In this document: positions 1 to 12,137 of the stretch, in pieces | Numbering within the stretch: the first letter of the stretch is position 1 | How the letters are laid out: every line of letters begins with the position of its first letter | Assembly (NCBI GenBank): GCA_039090855.1 | Contig: CM077034.1 | Location: forward strand, 228,062,701 to 228,126,700 | DNA: 64,000 nucleotides | From: Macrothele yani | Taxonomy: Eukaryota > Arthropoda > Arachnida > Araneae > Macrothelidae | Direction of reading: 5' to 3' | Notes under the pieces: generated by a model | Told to the model about the DNA's origin: nothing | Database searches by the model: none | Seen by the model: the letters and a program-made list of their open reading frames with translations, nothing else | Translations under genes and position numbers: made by a program

Positions 1-530
1 ATTAGTATCACGTGGCTTCTTATCAGAGTGGTCATGACCAGAGCTTTTCTCCACATTAGAAGTCTTCGTAGTGTCATTAGTATCACATGACTTCTTATCA
101 GAGTGCTGATGACCAGAGCTTTTCTCCTTATTAGAAGTCTTCGTAGTGCCATTAGTATCACGTGACTTCTTATCAGAGTGCTGATGACCAGAGCTTTTCT
201 TCTTATTAGAAGTCTTTGTAGTGTCGTTAGTGTCACGCGACTTCTTATCAGAGTGGTCATGACCAGAGCTTTTCTCCTTATTAGAAGTCTTTGTAGAGCC
301 ATTAGTATCACGTGACTTCTTATCAGAGTGGTCATGACCAGAGCTTTTCTCCTTTTTAGAAGTCTTTGTAGTGCCATTAGTATCACGTGACTCCTTATCA
401 GAGTGCTGATGACCAGAGCTTTTGTCCTTATTAGGAGTCTTCGTAGTGCCATTAGTATTACGTGACTTCTTATCAGAGTGTTCATGACCAGTCTTCGTAG
501 TGTTACTATCACCTGACTTTTTATCAGAGT
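1..530 (-). repeat. 75-bp coding tandem repeat (about 7.5 copies)
   Basis: Units start at 1, 76, 151, 226, 301, 376 and 451, followed by a shortened copy to about 530. The period is exactly 75 bp (25 codons), and each unit is read without a stop in the same minus-strand frame as the exon. The unit encodes a polar segment containing KEKSSGH and SDKKSRD. Copies differ by substitutions and, in the last ones, by an internal deletion that keeps the frame. The array continues past the window edge. Confidence 0.9.
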
Positions 531-2632
531 GCCTGTAATCTGAGTTCAAATGTGCAGTACTTTCTTCTGCACTTGAAGTCCTTGGCGATGATATGCTGGT
601 AATGCTATTGTGTAACTTTATATCTGAACGTTTATGGTTTAAATTAAGCTCAGTAGCATCTTTTACGACACTGTTGCTCTTTGATGATGTTCTCGTGTGT
701 GACTTTTTGTCAGGATGCTTGTTATTTGTATATGTGTTGATTTGATGAGTGACTTTATGAGAACCAACATCTTCACTTTCAGATTTGGACTTATTAGTGA
801 CTAAATGATGGTTATGAGAATGTGACGGATTTGGCGAACAGGGTCCAAGTGATGAGATTGAGATCTTTCTCGGATTTTCTTGTCTCTGTGTTTTCAGCTT
901 GCTTTGTGAAGTCGCACACGACAAATCATTTCTCTTAACATCACGCTGCATATTTGAAGTTACAATGTCGCTGCAGTCCATCAAGCTATATTCTTCGACG
1001 AATTTCTCCATTTTAAGAGCACCGTGAACTTTCTCTTCCTTTACAAATGCATGTGGAACATGCTTTTCAGAAATGCTTTCTGTCTTTTTACGTGACTTAA
1101 AATCCAAGCGATTATTTGACTTTTTTAAGTTTGTTCCCGGAACTGCACTTGTACTTGAGGAACTTGACGCTTTGGGAATTTTAAAAGGGCGTTCTACGTC
1201 ATTTGAGGAGATCTGCGAGTATCTCTTGCGGATGCTTTTTGTTTCACCACTTGAACCAGTGCTCCCGCTTGAAGGACCGCCCATGTGAATCTTTCGTTCA
1301 TTTTTCGTTGCGGCGCTCGTTGGTAGGCATTTTTTCATTTTTTGGAGAGAAGCTTCGGAGCTTGTGCGGCTGCGATTATTTGCGGAAACCTTGTACTTGG
1401 AAGAACTGTCTTTGGGGCAAGAATTCCCAAGCTTCTTCGTATTTATGGAAGAGTTATTGAGCTCGCTATTAACATTTTCCTTTATAACTTCCTTCTTTGG
1501 CTCAGTTAACAACACATTGTCTTCCGTGGAGTTACTTAAAATACGACAGGAAATAAAGTTTGCTTTTGAATCTGGACATCTCTCTTTCGATTTAACCAAT
1601 CTTGGAATTTTATAAGGTCGAATCACGCCATCAATTGGAAAGGGCAAGTGCCTTTTCTGATTATTCTTTGCACTATTATTTGACGGAGGGCATTCCTCTG
1701 ATTTCACATGCGTGGATTTGGAGACACAGGAATTCTCAAATAATCCCTTAAGAGGCATTTCTTTATCAATACCATTTGGAAGGCCAGGTGATTTTGTTCT
1801 TGAATTTGTTGTCTCACCAATAAATTCTTCGGTATGGCCATGAAATGAAGATGAAGTAGTGTCTATCTTAACTTCACTCAATTGGCCCACATTTGTAAAG
1901 ACACTGTGATCCACAATATCATTTAAATGATCGCTTTTATGATCCTCGTCTATATCCCTTTCTTCCTTTATGTGTACTAATGATTCAAATAGTAACGGCG
2001 ATTCTAACTTCACATTCTTTTTTACCACTGATGAACTTGATGCTGAACTTCCTTTTTTTTCTTTTTCCTGTTTTATGTAAACTGATGGTGCATTGTCGCA
2101 TTCCTCGTTTGCGATCTCTCTACGCGACTCTTCATTTGCACAGTTCCCAACTGCAAAAAGGTTTTCAACGTCACTGAGTCTCACTCGGCGCTGCTTCTTT
2201 GCTTTCCTTAGGAGATACCATGCAACACTAGATGATGATGATTCACCTAATCTTGAAGCCTTTGTGCTAACTGGTGGGCGGTCTGATGAAGGACTGTGAT
2301 GTTCTCTTCCGACGTTCACAGCAGGCACTCTCGCCGACGATTTTTCTTTTTGTTTGGTGTCAATGGAAGAGGCTATGAAATCTTCCTTTTTCAAAGGCAA
2401 TAAGGAAAAGGAAGTCTCTCCACTGCTCCTTGCTTCTTTCTCACGTTCACTTTTGGAACTCTTACCTTCACATTTTCCTTTTGCAGACAAACTTAGACAT
2501 TTTTCTTTTACGTTCAGAGATCCATCTCTGCCAATGGTAATATTTCTTGAGCGACACAGAAGGGCGGTCTGGTTTTCCAGAATGTTATCCAGAAGATTAA
2601 GTCCAGAAAATGAAGCTAAACCGCATGGATTC
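1..2632 (-). CDS. Large partial exon of an unrecognised Ser/Lys-rich, probably nuclear protein
   Basis: The minus strand is open without a stop from 2632 to the window edge: 877 full codons after one leading nucleotide. The exon start is placed after a strong acceptor at 2633-2634 (pyrimidine tract just upstream, then AG), which gives a phase-2 intron. The frame stays open to a stop near 2725, and a second possible acceptor lies at about 2700. The protein is hydrophilic and rich in Ser, Lys, Glu and Asn, with no recognisable domain. Visible short motifs are two related RPYKIPR / RPFKIPK segments (residues about 338 and 481) and at least five SUMO-consensus sites: IKQE (186), VKLE (207), IKEE (221), VKSE (309) and VKEE (530). 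From about residue 700 it becomes a 25-residue tandem repeat. Composition suggests a disordered chromatin or nuclear protein, but I do not recognise the family. Both gene ends lie outside the visible exon. Confidence 0.75.
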
Positions 2633-3019
2633 CTAAAAAAGACAAGAAAAGATATTTTTACTATGTGTAAAAAGACCTGCCAACTTTGAAGAACTGAAAT
2701 CTGTAAAAAGTTTTCACAGAATGTTCAATTGATATCTTCGATTGACAGATGTATCACATGCATTGATGAAATGTATCGAACATATCCGTTAAAAGGGTAT
2801 TTACTATGTAAATGATTTGCCAATTTTAATCAGATTTCAAATGCTATAAGAAAGACATCTCACGCTATTTCATACTCACAACGATCAAAATGGTCTCGAT
2901 ACAAAAAATTACCTCATCAGTACATTATTATTTGATTACGCACACATGAAAAAAGATTCATTTGTAACTGAGAAATTTCAGCAAGTTTTTACTTTAATTT
3001 AGTCATTTAATTTTTGTAC
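2633..3019 (-). other. Probable intron, no other signal
   Basis: On the minus strand this DNA leads into the acceptor at 2633. It is AT-rich, carries stops in all useful frames, and shows no repeat or gene signal. Its upstream end (the donor) could not be placed. Confidence 0.4.
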
Positions 3020-3230
3020 CAACATGTTAGAATAAGATGAATGGAATACGGAATTACACCATACATTAAGAAAACGTTTTAAGATGACAATCCGTATTTT
3101 GGTGAAAACATGACAAGGATGGTAAGTCAGATAATATCCGAAAACCTGAAAATTCCGTCGTCCTGGAGTGGGAATCGAACCCGTCTCTCCGATAGCGCCT
3201 GCGTATGCTAACCAGTACACCACCCAGAAC
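3020..3230 (-). mobile_element. SINE with tRNA-like head
   Basis: Positions 3160-3230 on the minus strand look like a tRNA: a seven-pair acceptor stem (GTTCTGG with CCAGGAC, one wobble), a box A-like TGGTTAGCATAC and a box B GGTTCGATTCC. The T-stem is imperfect, so this is a tRNA-derived promoter rather than a working tRNA. The body continues left to about 3020. Parts of this body recur in both orientations at 3330-3530. Confidence 0.6.
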
Positions 3231-3401
3231 AGCAAAGTCTCAAGTTTACGATTAATTTGAATATAATCATCACAGGATTCGCTAGTCGAAGCAACCGTCA
3301 TTCATGTTCAGCGAATCTGGAGATTAGGAATCCTATCCCGTGATTACCCGGAGGAGCAGAAAAATCATGAATAGAATACGGGATTAAACAATACCATACA
3401 A

Positions 3402-3527
3402 TTTTTTCGATGATGACAATCCGTTTTTTGGTGCAAATATGACAAGGATTCAAGTTTTCCGATATTATCTGACTTACCATCCTTGTCATATTTACACCAA
3501 AAAACGGATTGTCATCTTCGAAAAATG
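3402..3527. repeat. Inverted repeat made of SINE body sequence
   Basis: The arm 3402-3449 and the arm 3479-3527 are near-perfect reverse complements of about 48 bp around a spacer of about 30 bp. The left arm matches the SINE body segment at 3075-3120, so the hairpin consists of two SINE-body pieces head to head. Confidence 0.8.
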
Positions 3528-3586
3528 TGTATGTTAGAATACATTTTAAGAATACAATTTTCGGTCTGTGGGGTTGACATCTTACA

Positions 3587-3622
3587 TCTCTCTCTCTCTC
3601 TCTCTCTCCCCCTCCCTCTCTG
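3587..3622. repeat. (TC)n microsatellite
   Basis: An uninterrupted TC dinucleotide run grades into C/T-rich sequence. A separate pure T run lies at about 3872-3893. Confidence 0.9.
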
Positions 3623-3990
3623 TCTTTGTCAGTTATCGCCAATCCTAAACCTACAGCATTTCTCCTGTGTCTTTCTCATCAAGACTATGAGTAAATGGGG
3701 TTGGAAAAGTAGAAATGGCTGAAATTATGATCACGTAAATCAGAATATACAGGAACTATGGGTGCTTGAGGACACATAGTATCCCTCAAAATTGCAGTGA
3801 CGTGTAAAAATAGCTGGAAACAAAAATGAAATCTGTAAAACTAGACGAAACCCGTTGAAATCGACAGCTAGTTTTTTTTTTTTTTTTTTTTTTGAAAAGA
3901 ATAAACTCTTATGAAGCAACAATTGTAAACTTTATTTGATTGACAAATTCATTTAACCACTTCTGTAAAGTCAATAATCCAGGTTCGTAA

Positions 3991-4066
3991 TTTTTTCTTT
4001 TTTGACTGAAGGTTTAACGATTACCATGAGCAACTTAATGGGCTATAAATAGTCGCCCGTAATATT
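3991..4066 (-). mobile_element. SINE 3'-end fragment
   Basis: This short stretch matches, in reverse orientation, the 3' part of the SINE at 29,668-29,890 (the segment around TTGCTCACGGTGGTCGTTAA). It lacks the tRNA head, so it is a 5'-truncated copy or a remnant. Sequence from 4070 to 4720 shows nothing further that I can identify. Confidence 0.55.
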
Positions 4067-4719
4067 TTCACTAACAGTGGTCAACGGAATGTTTATTTAC
4101 ATCTTTACATTATGGGAAACGTCTTACCTACGTGAATAAACTGTATCGAATGAATATTAAATTGTATGTATACATCACACAGTCCAACGGCATAACGCAA
4201 TCAGGTCTTCGAGTGTGTTCTCTGTTCCGATTAGAAGAACTTTCATACCATTGCCTTCTAGCGTTGTTTTGCGCAACGGTTTGCTCAGGAAAGAGACTTT
4301 GGACTATCTCAGTCCCTCCATGCTTTCGCCTTCAACAGCGCGTGAGTCAACCGCACGCTTCTCCCATAGACTTTACATGAGAACTTTGCCGCCCCGCAAC
4401 GCCCGAACCGTTGCCCCAATCTCATTTTTCTCTTCGACTGGCACATCTACATGGCAAGACCTTTATTTTGACACCTCGACCATATCTTTACGTTCAGCCG
4501 TTCTCCCAAAACAGGACTCACAGTAAAAAAGCTTATAGAATTAATATATAGATATGTCATCCGTAAATACCTATAAAATAAGAAGAATTACCACAACTTT
4601 TACAGGTATACCGTGAAACTTGGCAGGTATGTTTAAATAGTTACATACAACATTGAGAGTTTTTTTTTTAAGAAATGTATAACTCTTCCATCGTTAATAC
4701 ATCAATGATGTTTTGATGC

Positions 4720-5360
4720 CTTAGGGTTGTGGATTTGCAGACTCTATACATGGCGTCAGGAACTTGCTGACAAGAGCAAAGAAATGGGATTAAAAATGAA
4801 GTTTCAGAAGACAAAATTGATATGCAATGCTTTTACAAGAAAGAAAGATTTATTGATTGATGAGGAAAATCTGGATATAACAAATACCAACGTTTATCTT
4901 GGACTTCAGATGAGATATATCAAGCATAGATCACAGTGATAAAGAAATTAATCAACATACAAAACTTGCCTGGAGAGCATTTGGAAGAAACAGTACAATT
5001 TTTAAGAGCAATATGACATTATGTCTTAAAAGAAAAGTGTTTAATCAATGCATCCTTCCAGTGCTTACGTAGGGAGCAGTGACGTGGACCTTAACTAAAA
5101 AAGACATGCGAAGACTGCAGACAACTCAAAGTAGCATGGAGAGATGCATGCTTGGGGTAACCAGGAGAGCTAAAAAGAGGAACTCCTGGATAAGGAAAAT
5201 GACGAGAGTGGACAACATCATGATCAGAGTGAAATCCCTGAAGTGGTAATGGGCTGGACACGTTGCCAGAACAGACCTCCAATGGACAACAGAAATTCTA
5301 GACTGGATTCCAAGCGACAAGAAAAGATACAGAAGAAGACCAAGTGGGATCTTCACAAAG
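4720..5360 (+). pseudogene. LINE reverse-transcriptase C-terminal remnant (endonuclease-RT type)
   Basis: Conceptual translation with frame changes gives the well-known C-terminal part of an arthropod endonuclease/reverse-transcriptase LINE: a GLKMKFQKTK segment after the RT catalytic motif, then SNMTLCLKRKVFNQCILPV, a TWTLTKKDMRRLQTTQ segment, a MERCMLGVTRR segment, and a WAGHVAR / WTTEILDW ending. The catalytic YADD region itself is not present. Several in-frame stops (for example in the LPVLT segment near 5070) and frame changes show that it is dead. The 5' part of the element is missing, as is typical of truncated LINE insertions. Confidence 0.8.
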
Positions 5361-5710
5361 ATGCTTTAACGTCTCTAAGTTTTCTGTTATACACGTTTTA
5401 AGTGAGTACAGTATGCGGTGGGGCATTAAGTTATTCAATTCAGATACAATTCAGTTAAAAAAGTCCTAAAAATGTTACTTACCGAAGTGTGTCTTCGACC
5501 CTACATCGGTAGTTCGTTCATAAACCTATGTTCGATATCGCTTGAAGCAGTTCTCCGTCTGCGTGCTGATATGGTCTTAATATGTTATTAGTTATAAGTT
5601 AGCTTTATTCTACTTTATTGAGAGCCTTTTGGTCAAAAGTTGTATCGTACTTCTATGTGGATGTATATGGTGTCCAGCCATTAGGGCTAACTTGGATACG
5701 GCACACAATG

Positions 5711-5921
5711 TTTGGTTTTTTTATTGGAGGATTAACGAGCACCGTGAACAATTCAATGAGCTGTATGCAGTCTCCCGTCCCTAATTTAGAGTCACTGGTT
5801 CCAGGGAAGGGAGAGAGCCAGTGCCGTGAGACAAACATAACATCCATACCTCACCGGGATTCGAACCCGGACCCCTTTCGGACGAATGATCAGAAGCCAA
5901 CGCTCAGACCACTGCGCCCAC
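5711..5921 (-). mobile_element. tRNA-headed SINE, reverse orientation
   Basis: This is the reverse complement of the SINE family seen intact at 29,668-29,890. The A-tail appears as a T run at about 5715-5721. The body carries the CTGGTTCCAGGGAAGGGAGA block, and the head carries box B (GGTTCGAATCCC on the minus strand, near 5855-5866) and the CGCAGTGGTCTGAGCG box A at the right end. No clear target-site duplication is visible, because the head runs into the 277-bp tandem repeat. Confidence 0.8.
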
Positions 5922-6986
5922 ACTATACTCCGAATCAACCTAAGAGTGAACCAGTATGAAGGATACGAAAACAGCTACATCCGCTACGAAAAATAGTCCC
6001 TATCGTTTAGAGCAAAAATCATTAGAATTGTTGCTTAGAATCCATTTTTGTTTGCTCAACAGTTTATCAGACAAAATTGCTGTCTAAAAAAAAATTCCAG
6101 AAGTTAGAGCTCTTTTAGAATTAAATTTGTTCTGAGAAGTTGCTGAATCAAGCCCTTTCGGACGAATGATCAGAAGCCAACGCTCAGACCACTGCGCCCA
6201 CGTTATACTCCGAATCAACCTAACAGTGAACCAGTATGAAGGATACGAAACAGCTACCTCCGCTACGAAAAATAGTCCCTATCGTTTAGAGCAAAAACCA
6301 TTAGAATTGTTGCTTAGAATCCATTTTTGTTTGCTCAACAGTTTATCAGACAAAACTGCTGTCTAAAAAAATTCCAGAAGTTAGAGCTCTTTCAGAATTA
6401 AATTTGTTCTGAGAAGTTGCTGAATCAAGCCCTTTTGGACGAATGATCAGAAGTCAACGCTCAGACCACTGCGCCCACGTTATACTCCGAATCAACCTAA
6501 CAGTGAACCAGTATGAAGGATACGAAACAGCTACCTCCGCTACGAAAAATAGTCCCTATCGTTTAGAGCAAAAACCATTAGAATTGTTGCTTAGAATCCA
6601 TTTTTGTTTGCTCAAAAGTTTATCAGGCAAAATTGCTGTCTAAAAAAAATTCCAGAAGTTAGAGCTCTTTCAGAATTAAATTTGTTCTCAGAAGTTGCTG
6701 AATCAAGCCCTTTCGGACGAATGATCAGAAGCCAACGCTCAGATCACTGCGCCCACGTTATACTCCGAATCAACCTAACAGTGAACCAGTATGAAGGATA
6801 CGAAACAGCTACATCCGCTACGAAAAATAGTCCCTATCGTTTAGAGCAAAAACCATTAGAATTGTTGCTTAGAATCCATTTTTGTTTGCTCAACAGTTTA
6901 TCAGACAAAATTGCTGTCTAAAAAAAAATTCCAGAAGTTAGAGCTCTTTCAGAATTAAATTTGTTCTGAGAAGTTTCTGAATCAAG
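5870..6986. repeat. 277-bp tandem repeat, four copies, containing SINE-head sequence
   Basis: Units start at about 5870, 6152, 6429 and 6707 (period 277-282 bp). The first about 50 bp of each unit (CGGACGAATGATCAGAAG through CACTGCGCCCA) is the tRNA-like head of the adjacent SINE. The rest is unique AT-rich sequence ending near GAAGTTGCTGAATCAAG. Copies are highly similar, so the expansion is recent and began after the SINE inserted. Confidence 0.9.
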
Positions 6987-7982
6987 AGCTTCGCACTTTC
7001 GGCTGTTTCCGCCCACTTGGGATACAACTCGGACAGGAGGAAGGAGTGGAAGACCTTTCTCAACATTAACAACACAGAGGCAATTAATTGACAATCGGGG
7101 AAACTTGAAGGGTGTGTTACTTAAACAGGCATGAGGGGAAGCAGTTCGTCCTTCCCCAGACCCCCACTGCTTGTGAGATGGGTTGGTGGGGGGATCAGAA
7201 AGGAAACAGTAGGAGAGCAGATTGACGCGGATGGATACCGTTCTTGCGTTCCACAACGAGATGTGATAAGTTTCTCCTGCCTTTCCCAGTAGTACACTCT
7301 TAGGGTGAATTGGAATAGTGTTGACTTCGTATAGAGTAGGGAAATGTTTTCCAGATAACAATTAAAAGAATTCTTGAATTAAGAGTACTACATGCACTGT
7401 CTTGTGCAATATTATATCCCTTTCTTGGTTGTCGGTTAAGTTTCATTCCACTTGGAGCTCTATTTTGTATTTTCTACTTATAACAGACTGTACCCACTTA
7501 TAATGTGTATAACAGAAAACTTACAGAAGTTTAAGCGTCTTTGTGAAGAACCTTGTAGTCATGTAATGGTATGTGAATTTTATGATAGAATCACATGAGA
7601 TATATAGACGAAGTGGGAGATGGGTGAATGAAATTCGAAAGCATGCGGGGACCTGTGCAAGACAAAGAGCCCTGTGGAAGAAACTTGGGGGGACTTTCAT
7701 CCAGCAGTGGATGGTTGACAGTGAAGATGATGATACGAGGAGTCCAGATTTAAAAATATCCCAAATAAGAACTTTATATCTCAGAAAGTATGTATTATAT
7801 TCACCCCTCATTTGCGCCATCGCAGAGGGAATCATTCAAAGTTTTTATCATGCACTGCTCATGTGCGTGCATCACTTAATGTTAACATCCCGACAGACCG
7901 CACATGAGCTCAATCAGAATGTCAACACCACAGAAGGTTGCATGCGTGTTCTCTGTTTCTCTTAATGCCTTCAAATTTGGCA
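6987..7982. other. No identifiable feature
   Basis: Short open frames exist on both strands, but none resembles a known protein or has splice context that I trust. I see no repeat structure here. Confidence 0.4.
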
Positions 7983-10900
7983 GAGTTGAAATCAACTACT
8001 TCTCCTGTATAACCCATTTTACTGATGAACTGAACGGTAGACTTACTCTATGTTTTAAGTTTGTATTTCATAGTCTGTAGGGTTAAATAGTTTTTGATGT
8101 TCACTTTCCCCGGGTTTATGATTATAATTTCATCCATGTTATTGAAATCAACTACTTCTCCTGTATAACCCATTTTACTGAAGAACTGAACGGTAGACTT
8201 ACTTTATGTTTTAAGTTTGTATTTCATAGTCTGTAGGGTTAAATAGGTTTTGACGTTCACTTTCCCCGGATTTATGATTATAATTTCATCCATGTTATTT
8301 AAATCAACTACTTCTCCTGTATAACCCATTTTACTGAAGAACTGAACGGTAGACTTACTTTATGTTTTAAGTTTGTATTTCATAGTCTGTAGGGTTAAAT
8401 AGGTTTTGATGTTCACTTTCCCCGGCTTTATGATTATAATTTCATCCATGTTATTGAAATCAACTACTTCTCCTGTATAACCCATTTTACTGAAGAACTG
8501 AACGGTAGACTTACTTTATGTTTTAAGTTTGTATTTCATAGTCTGTAGGGTTAAATAGGTTTTGATGTTCACTTTCCCCGGCTTTATGATTATAATTTCA
8601 TCCATGTTATTGAAATCAACTACTTCTCCTGTATAACCCATTTTACTGAAGAACTGAACGGTAGACTTACTTTATGTTTTAAGTTTGTATTTCATAGTCT
8701 GTAGGGTTAAATAGGTTTTGATGTTCACTTTCCCCGGCTTTATGATTATAATTTCATCCATGTTATTTAAATCAACTACTTCTCCTGTATAACCCATTTT
8801 ACTGAAGAACTGAACGGTAGACTTACTTTATGTTTTAAGTTTGTATTTCATAGTCTGTAGGGTTAAATAGGTTTTGATGTTCACTTTCCCCGGCTTTATG
8901 ATTATAATTTCATCCATGTTATTGAAATCAACTACTTCTCCTGTATAACCCATTTTACTGAAGAACTGAACGGTAGACTTACTTTATGTTTTAAGTTTGT
9001 ATTTCATAGTCTGTAGGGTTAAATAGGTTTTGATGTTCACTTTCCCCGGCTTTATGATTATAATTTCATCCATGTTATTTAAATCAACTACTTCTCCTGT
9101 ATAACCCATTTTACTGAAGAACTGAACGGTAGACTTACTTTATGTTTTAAGTTTGTATTTCATAGTCTGTAGGGTTAAATAGGTTTTGATGTTCACTTTC
9201 CCCGGCTTTATGATTATAATTTCATTCATGTTATTGAAATCAACTACTTCTCCTGTATAACCCATTTTACTGAAGAACTGAACGGTAGACTTACTCTATG
9301 TTTTAAGTTTGTATTTCATAGTCTGTAGGGTTAAATAGGTTTTGATGTTCACTTTCCCCGGCTTTATGATTATAATTTCATCCATGTTATTGAAATCAAC
9401 TACTTCTCCTGTATAACCCATTTTACTGAAGAACTGAACGGTAGATTTACTTTATGTTTTAAGTTTGTATTTCATAGTCTGTAGGGTTAAATAGGTTTTG
9501 ATGTTCACTTTCCCCGGCTTTATGATTATAATTTCATCCATGTTATTTAAATCAACTACTTCTCCTGTATAACCCATTTTACTGAAGAACTGAACGGTAG
9601 ACTTACTTTATGTTTTAAGTTTGTATTTCATAGTCTGTAGGGTTAAATAGGTTTTGATGTTCACTTTCCCCGGCTTTATGATTATAATTTCATCCATGTT
9701 ATTGAAATCAACTACTTCTCCTGTATAACCCATTTTACTGAAGAACTGAACGGTAGACTTACTCTATGTTTTAAGTTTGTATTTCATAGTCTGTAGGGTT
9801 AAATAGGTTTTGATGTTCACTTTCCCCGGCTTTATGATTATAATTTCATCCATGTTATTGAAATCAACTACTTCTCCTGTATAACCCATTTTACTGAAGA
9901 ACTGAACGGTAGATTTACTTTATGTTTTAAGTTTGTATTTCATAGTCTGTAGGGTTAAATAGGTTTTGACGTTCACTTTCCCCGGCTTTATGATTATAAT
10001 TTCATCCATGTTATTTAAATCAACTACTTCTCCTGTATAACCCATTTTACTGAAGAACTGAACGGTAGACTTACTTTATGTTTTAAGTTTGTATTTCATA
10101 GTCTGTAGGGTTAAAAAGGTTTTGATGTTCACTTTCCCCGGCTTTATGATTATAATTTCATCCATGTTATTGAAATCAACTACTTCTCCTGTATAACCCA
10201 TTTTACTGAAGAACTGAACGGTAGACTTACTTTATGTTTTAAGTTTGTATTTCATAGTCTGTAGGGTTAAATAGGTTTTGATGTTCACTTTCCCCGGCTT
10301 TATGATTATAATTTCATCCATGTTATTTAAATCAACTACTTCTCCTGTATAACCCATTTTACTGAAGAACTGAACGGTAGACTTACTTTATGTTTTAAGT
10401 TTGTATTTCATAGTCTGTAGGGTTAAATAGGTTTTGATGTCCACTTCCCCTTGCTTTATGATTATAATTTCATCCATGTTATTGAAAGCAACTACTTCTC
10501 CTGTATAACCCATTTTACTGATGAACTGAACGGTAGACTTACTCTATGTTTTAAGTTTGTATTTCATAGTCTGTAGGGTTAAATATATTTTGATGTTCAC
10601 TTTTCCCGGCTTTATGATTATAATTTCATCCATGTTATTGAAATCAACTACTTCTCCTGTATAACCCATTTTACTGATGAACTGAACGGTAGACTTACTC
10701 AATGTTTTAAGTTTGTATTTCATAGTCTGTAGGGTTAAATAGGTTTTGATGTTCACTTTTCCCGGCTTTATGATTATAATTTCATCCATGTTATTGAAAT
10801 CAACTACTTCTCCTGTATAACCCTTTTTACTGAAGAACTGAACGGTAGACTTACTTTATGTTTTAAGTTTGTATTTCATAGTCTGTAGGGTTAAATAGGT

Positions 10901-11262
10901 TTTGATGTTCACTTTCCCCGGCTTTATGATTATAATTTCATCCATGTTATTTAAATCAACTACTTCTCCTGTATAACCCATTTTACTGAAGAACTGAACG
11001 GTAGACTTTATGTTTTAAGTTTGTATTTCATAGTCTGTAGGGTTAAGTAGGTTTTGATGTTCACTTCCCCTTGCTTTATGATTATAATTTCATCCATGTT
11101 ATTGAAATCAACTACTTCTCCTGTATAACCCATTTTACTGATGAACTGAACGGTAGACTTACTCTATGTTTTAAGTTTGTATTTCATAGTCTGTAGGGTT
11201 AAATAGGTTTTGATGTTCGCTTCCCCTGGCTTTATGATTATAGTTTCATCCATGTTATTGAA
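7983..11262. repeat. 156-bp satellite, about 21 copies
   Basis: The phrase ATCCATGTTATTGAAATCAA recurs exactly every 156 bp (for example from 8131, 8287 and 8443). Copies are nearly identical in the middle and more diverged at both edges. The period is 52 codons. On the minus strand each unit is open except for one TAA or TAG, and this stop overlaps a GTAAGT donor-like hexamer. Only one copy, near 10,697, reads TTG instead of the stop. Two units at about 10,440 and 11,060 share a variant ending, which points to block duplication. Confidence 0.95.
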
Positions 11263-11404
11263 AGAACTTTCAGTCTGAGGACCGTAATTATATAATAAAG
11301 ATGCTTTCACTACCTTAGATAAAGGAATTTCAACACGTGCATCCTTTCTTACAAATTTAACTTCGTCACTTCCATTTTCGGAAAAATTTCCCTCACTTAG
11401 CAAA
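11164..11404 (-). CDS. Possible exon running into the 156-bp satellite (uncertain)
   Basis: On the minus strand, an acceptor-like TGTATTTCAG ends at 11,405. It is followed by an open frame with non-repetitive sequence (containing SENGSDEVKFVRKDARVEIP) for about 45 codons. The frame then enters the last, rightmost satellite unit and stops at its TAG. The unique segment is not obviously repetitive and has mixed, protein-like composition. It may be the source sequence from which the satellite arose, or chance. I recognise no family. Confidence 0.25.
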
Positions 11405-12137
11405 CTGAAATACAAACATTCATGGGAAGGGAAGATAAATTATTTAAAAACGATATGGGACAGTAGAATCATTATACAAAAAATATATATTACGATTGCG
11501 CAAGAAATTTGCGACCCGTCCGACTTCCGTTTTCGGAAATTTTTCTCCCATTTTCAAACTGAATTACATATATTTATTCAAAAAAATAATATTTGACAAC
11601 AATACGGGACAGCAACAACATCGCGAATAAAAAAACTATTACGATTACGGAAGAAATCTTCTCCGTCTGAATTCCGTTTTCGAAAGTTTTGAAAGACGGA
11701 ATTCCGTCTCGCGACGGGAAAATGATCCCCAACTAATCCTTCCTCAAATTCCATTCAGTAGAACGTCGATCTCGAGAATAATCCAACTGACGACGAAAAA
11801 GCGAAGTTCCGCGCAAGGATCTCCTGCATGTTTCCGAAGCAGAAAAAATGATATGGCGATTTTCCGTAATTTCCTCGACATGTCCGTACTTCCGTAATTT
11901 CAACCGAAAATTCGTAATGTTACGAAAAATCCGCACGCACAGCTGCCAACTAAATTTAACGAAAAACCAGAAGCTTGCCAAAAAAAAAATCAGGAAGATT
12001 TTTCTGATGTTAGTTTGTTATACAATATAAAATGTCCACACAGAGCTAAAACTATATATCTTGTTTTTGCGATAGTTACACACTAAGTTTTATATGCACT
12101 TCAACAAAACAAAGGAAAGATTAATAGAGAAGTCCAT
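11405..12137. other. AT-rich spacer without identifiable genes
   Basis: Two diverged copies of a segment (CATTTTCGGAAAAATTTC-like and GACGGAATTCCGTCT palindrome motifs) lie at about 11,370-11,720. Nothing coding is recognisable. Confidence 0.4.

Noticed and set aside
3160..3230. Functional tRNA gene
   Set aside because: The T-stem is mispaired and one base is extra near the acceptor. The sequence continues into a SINE body.
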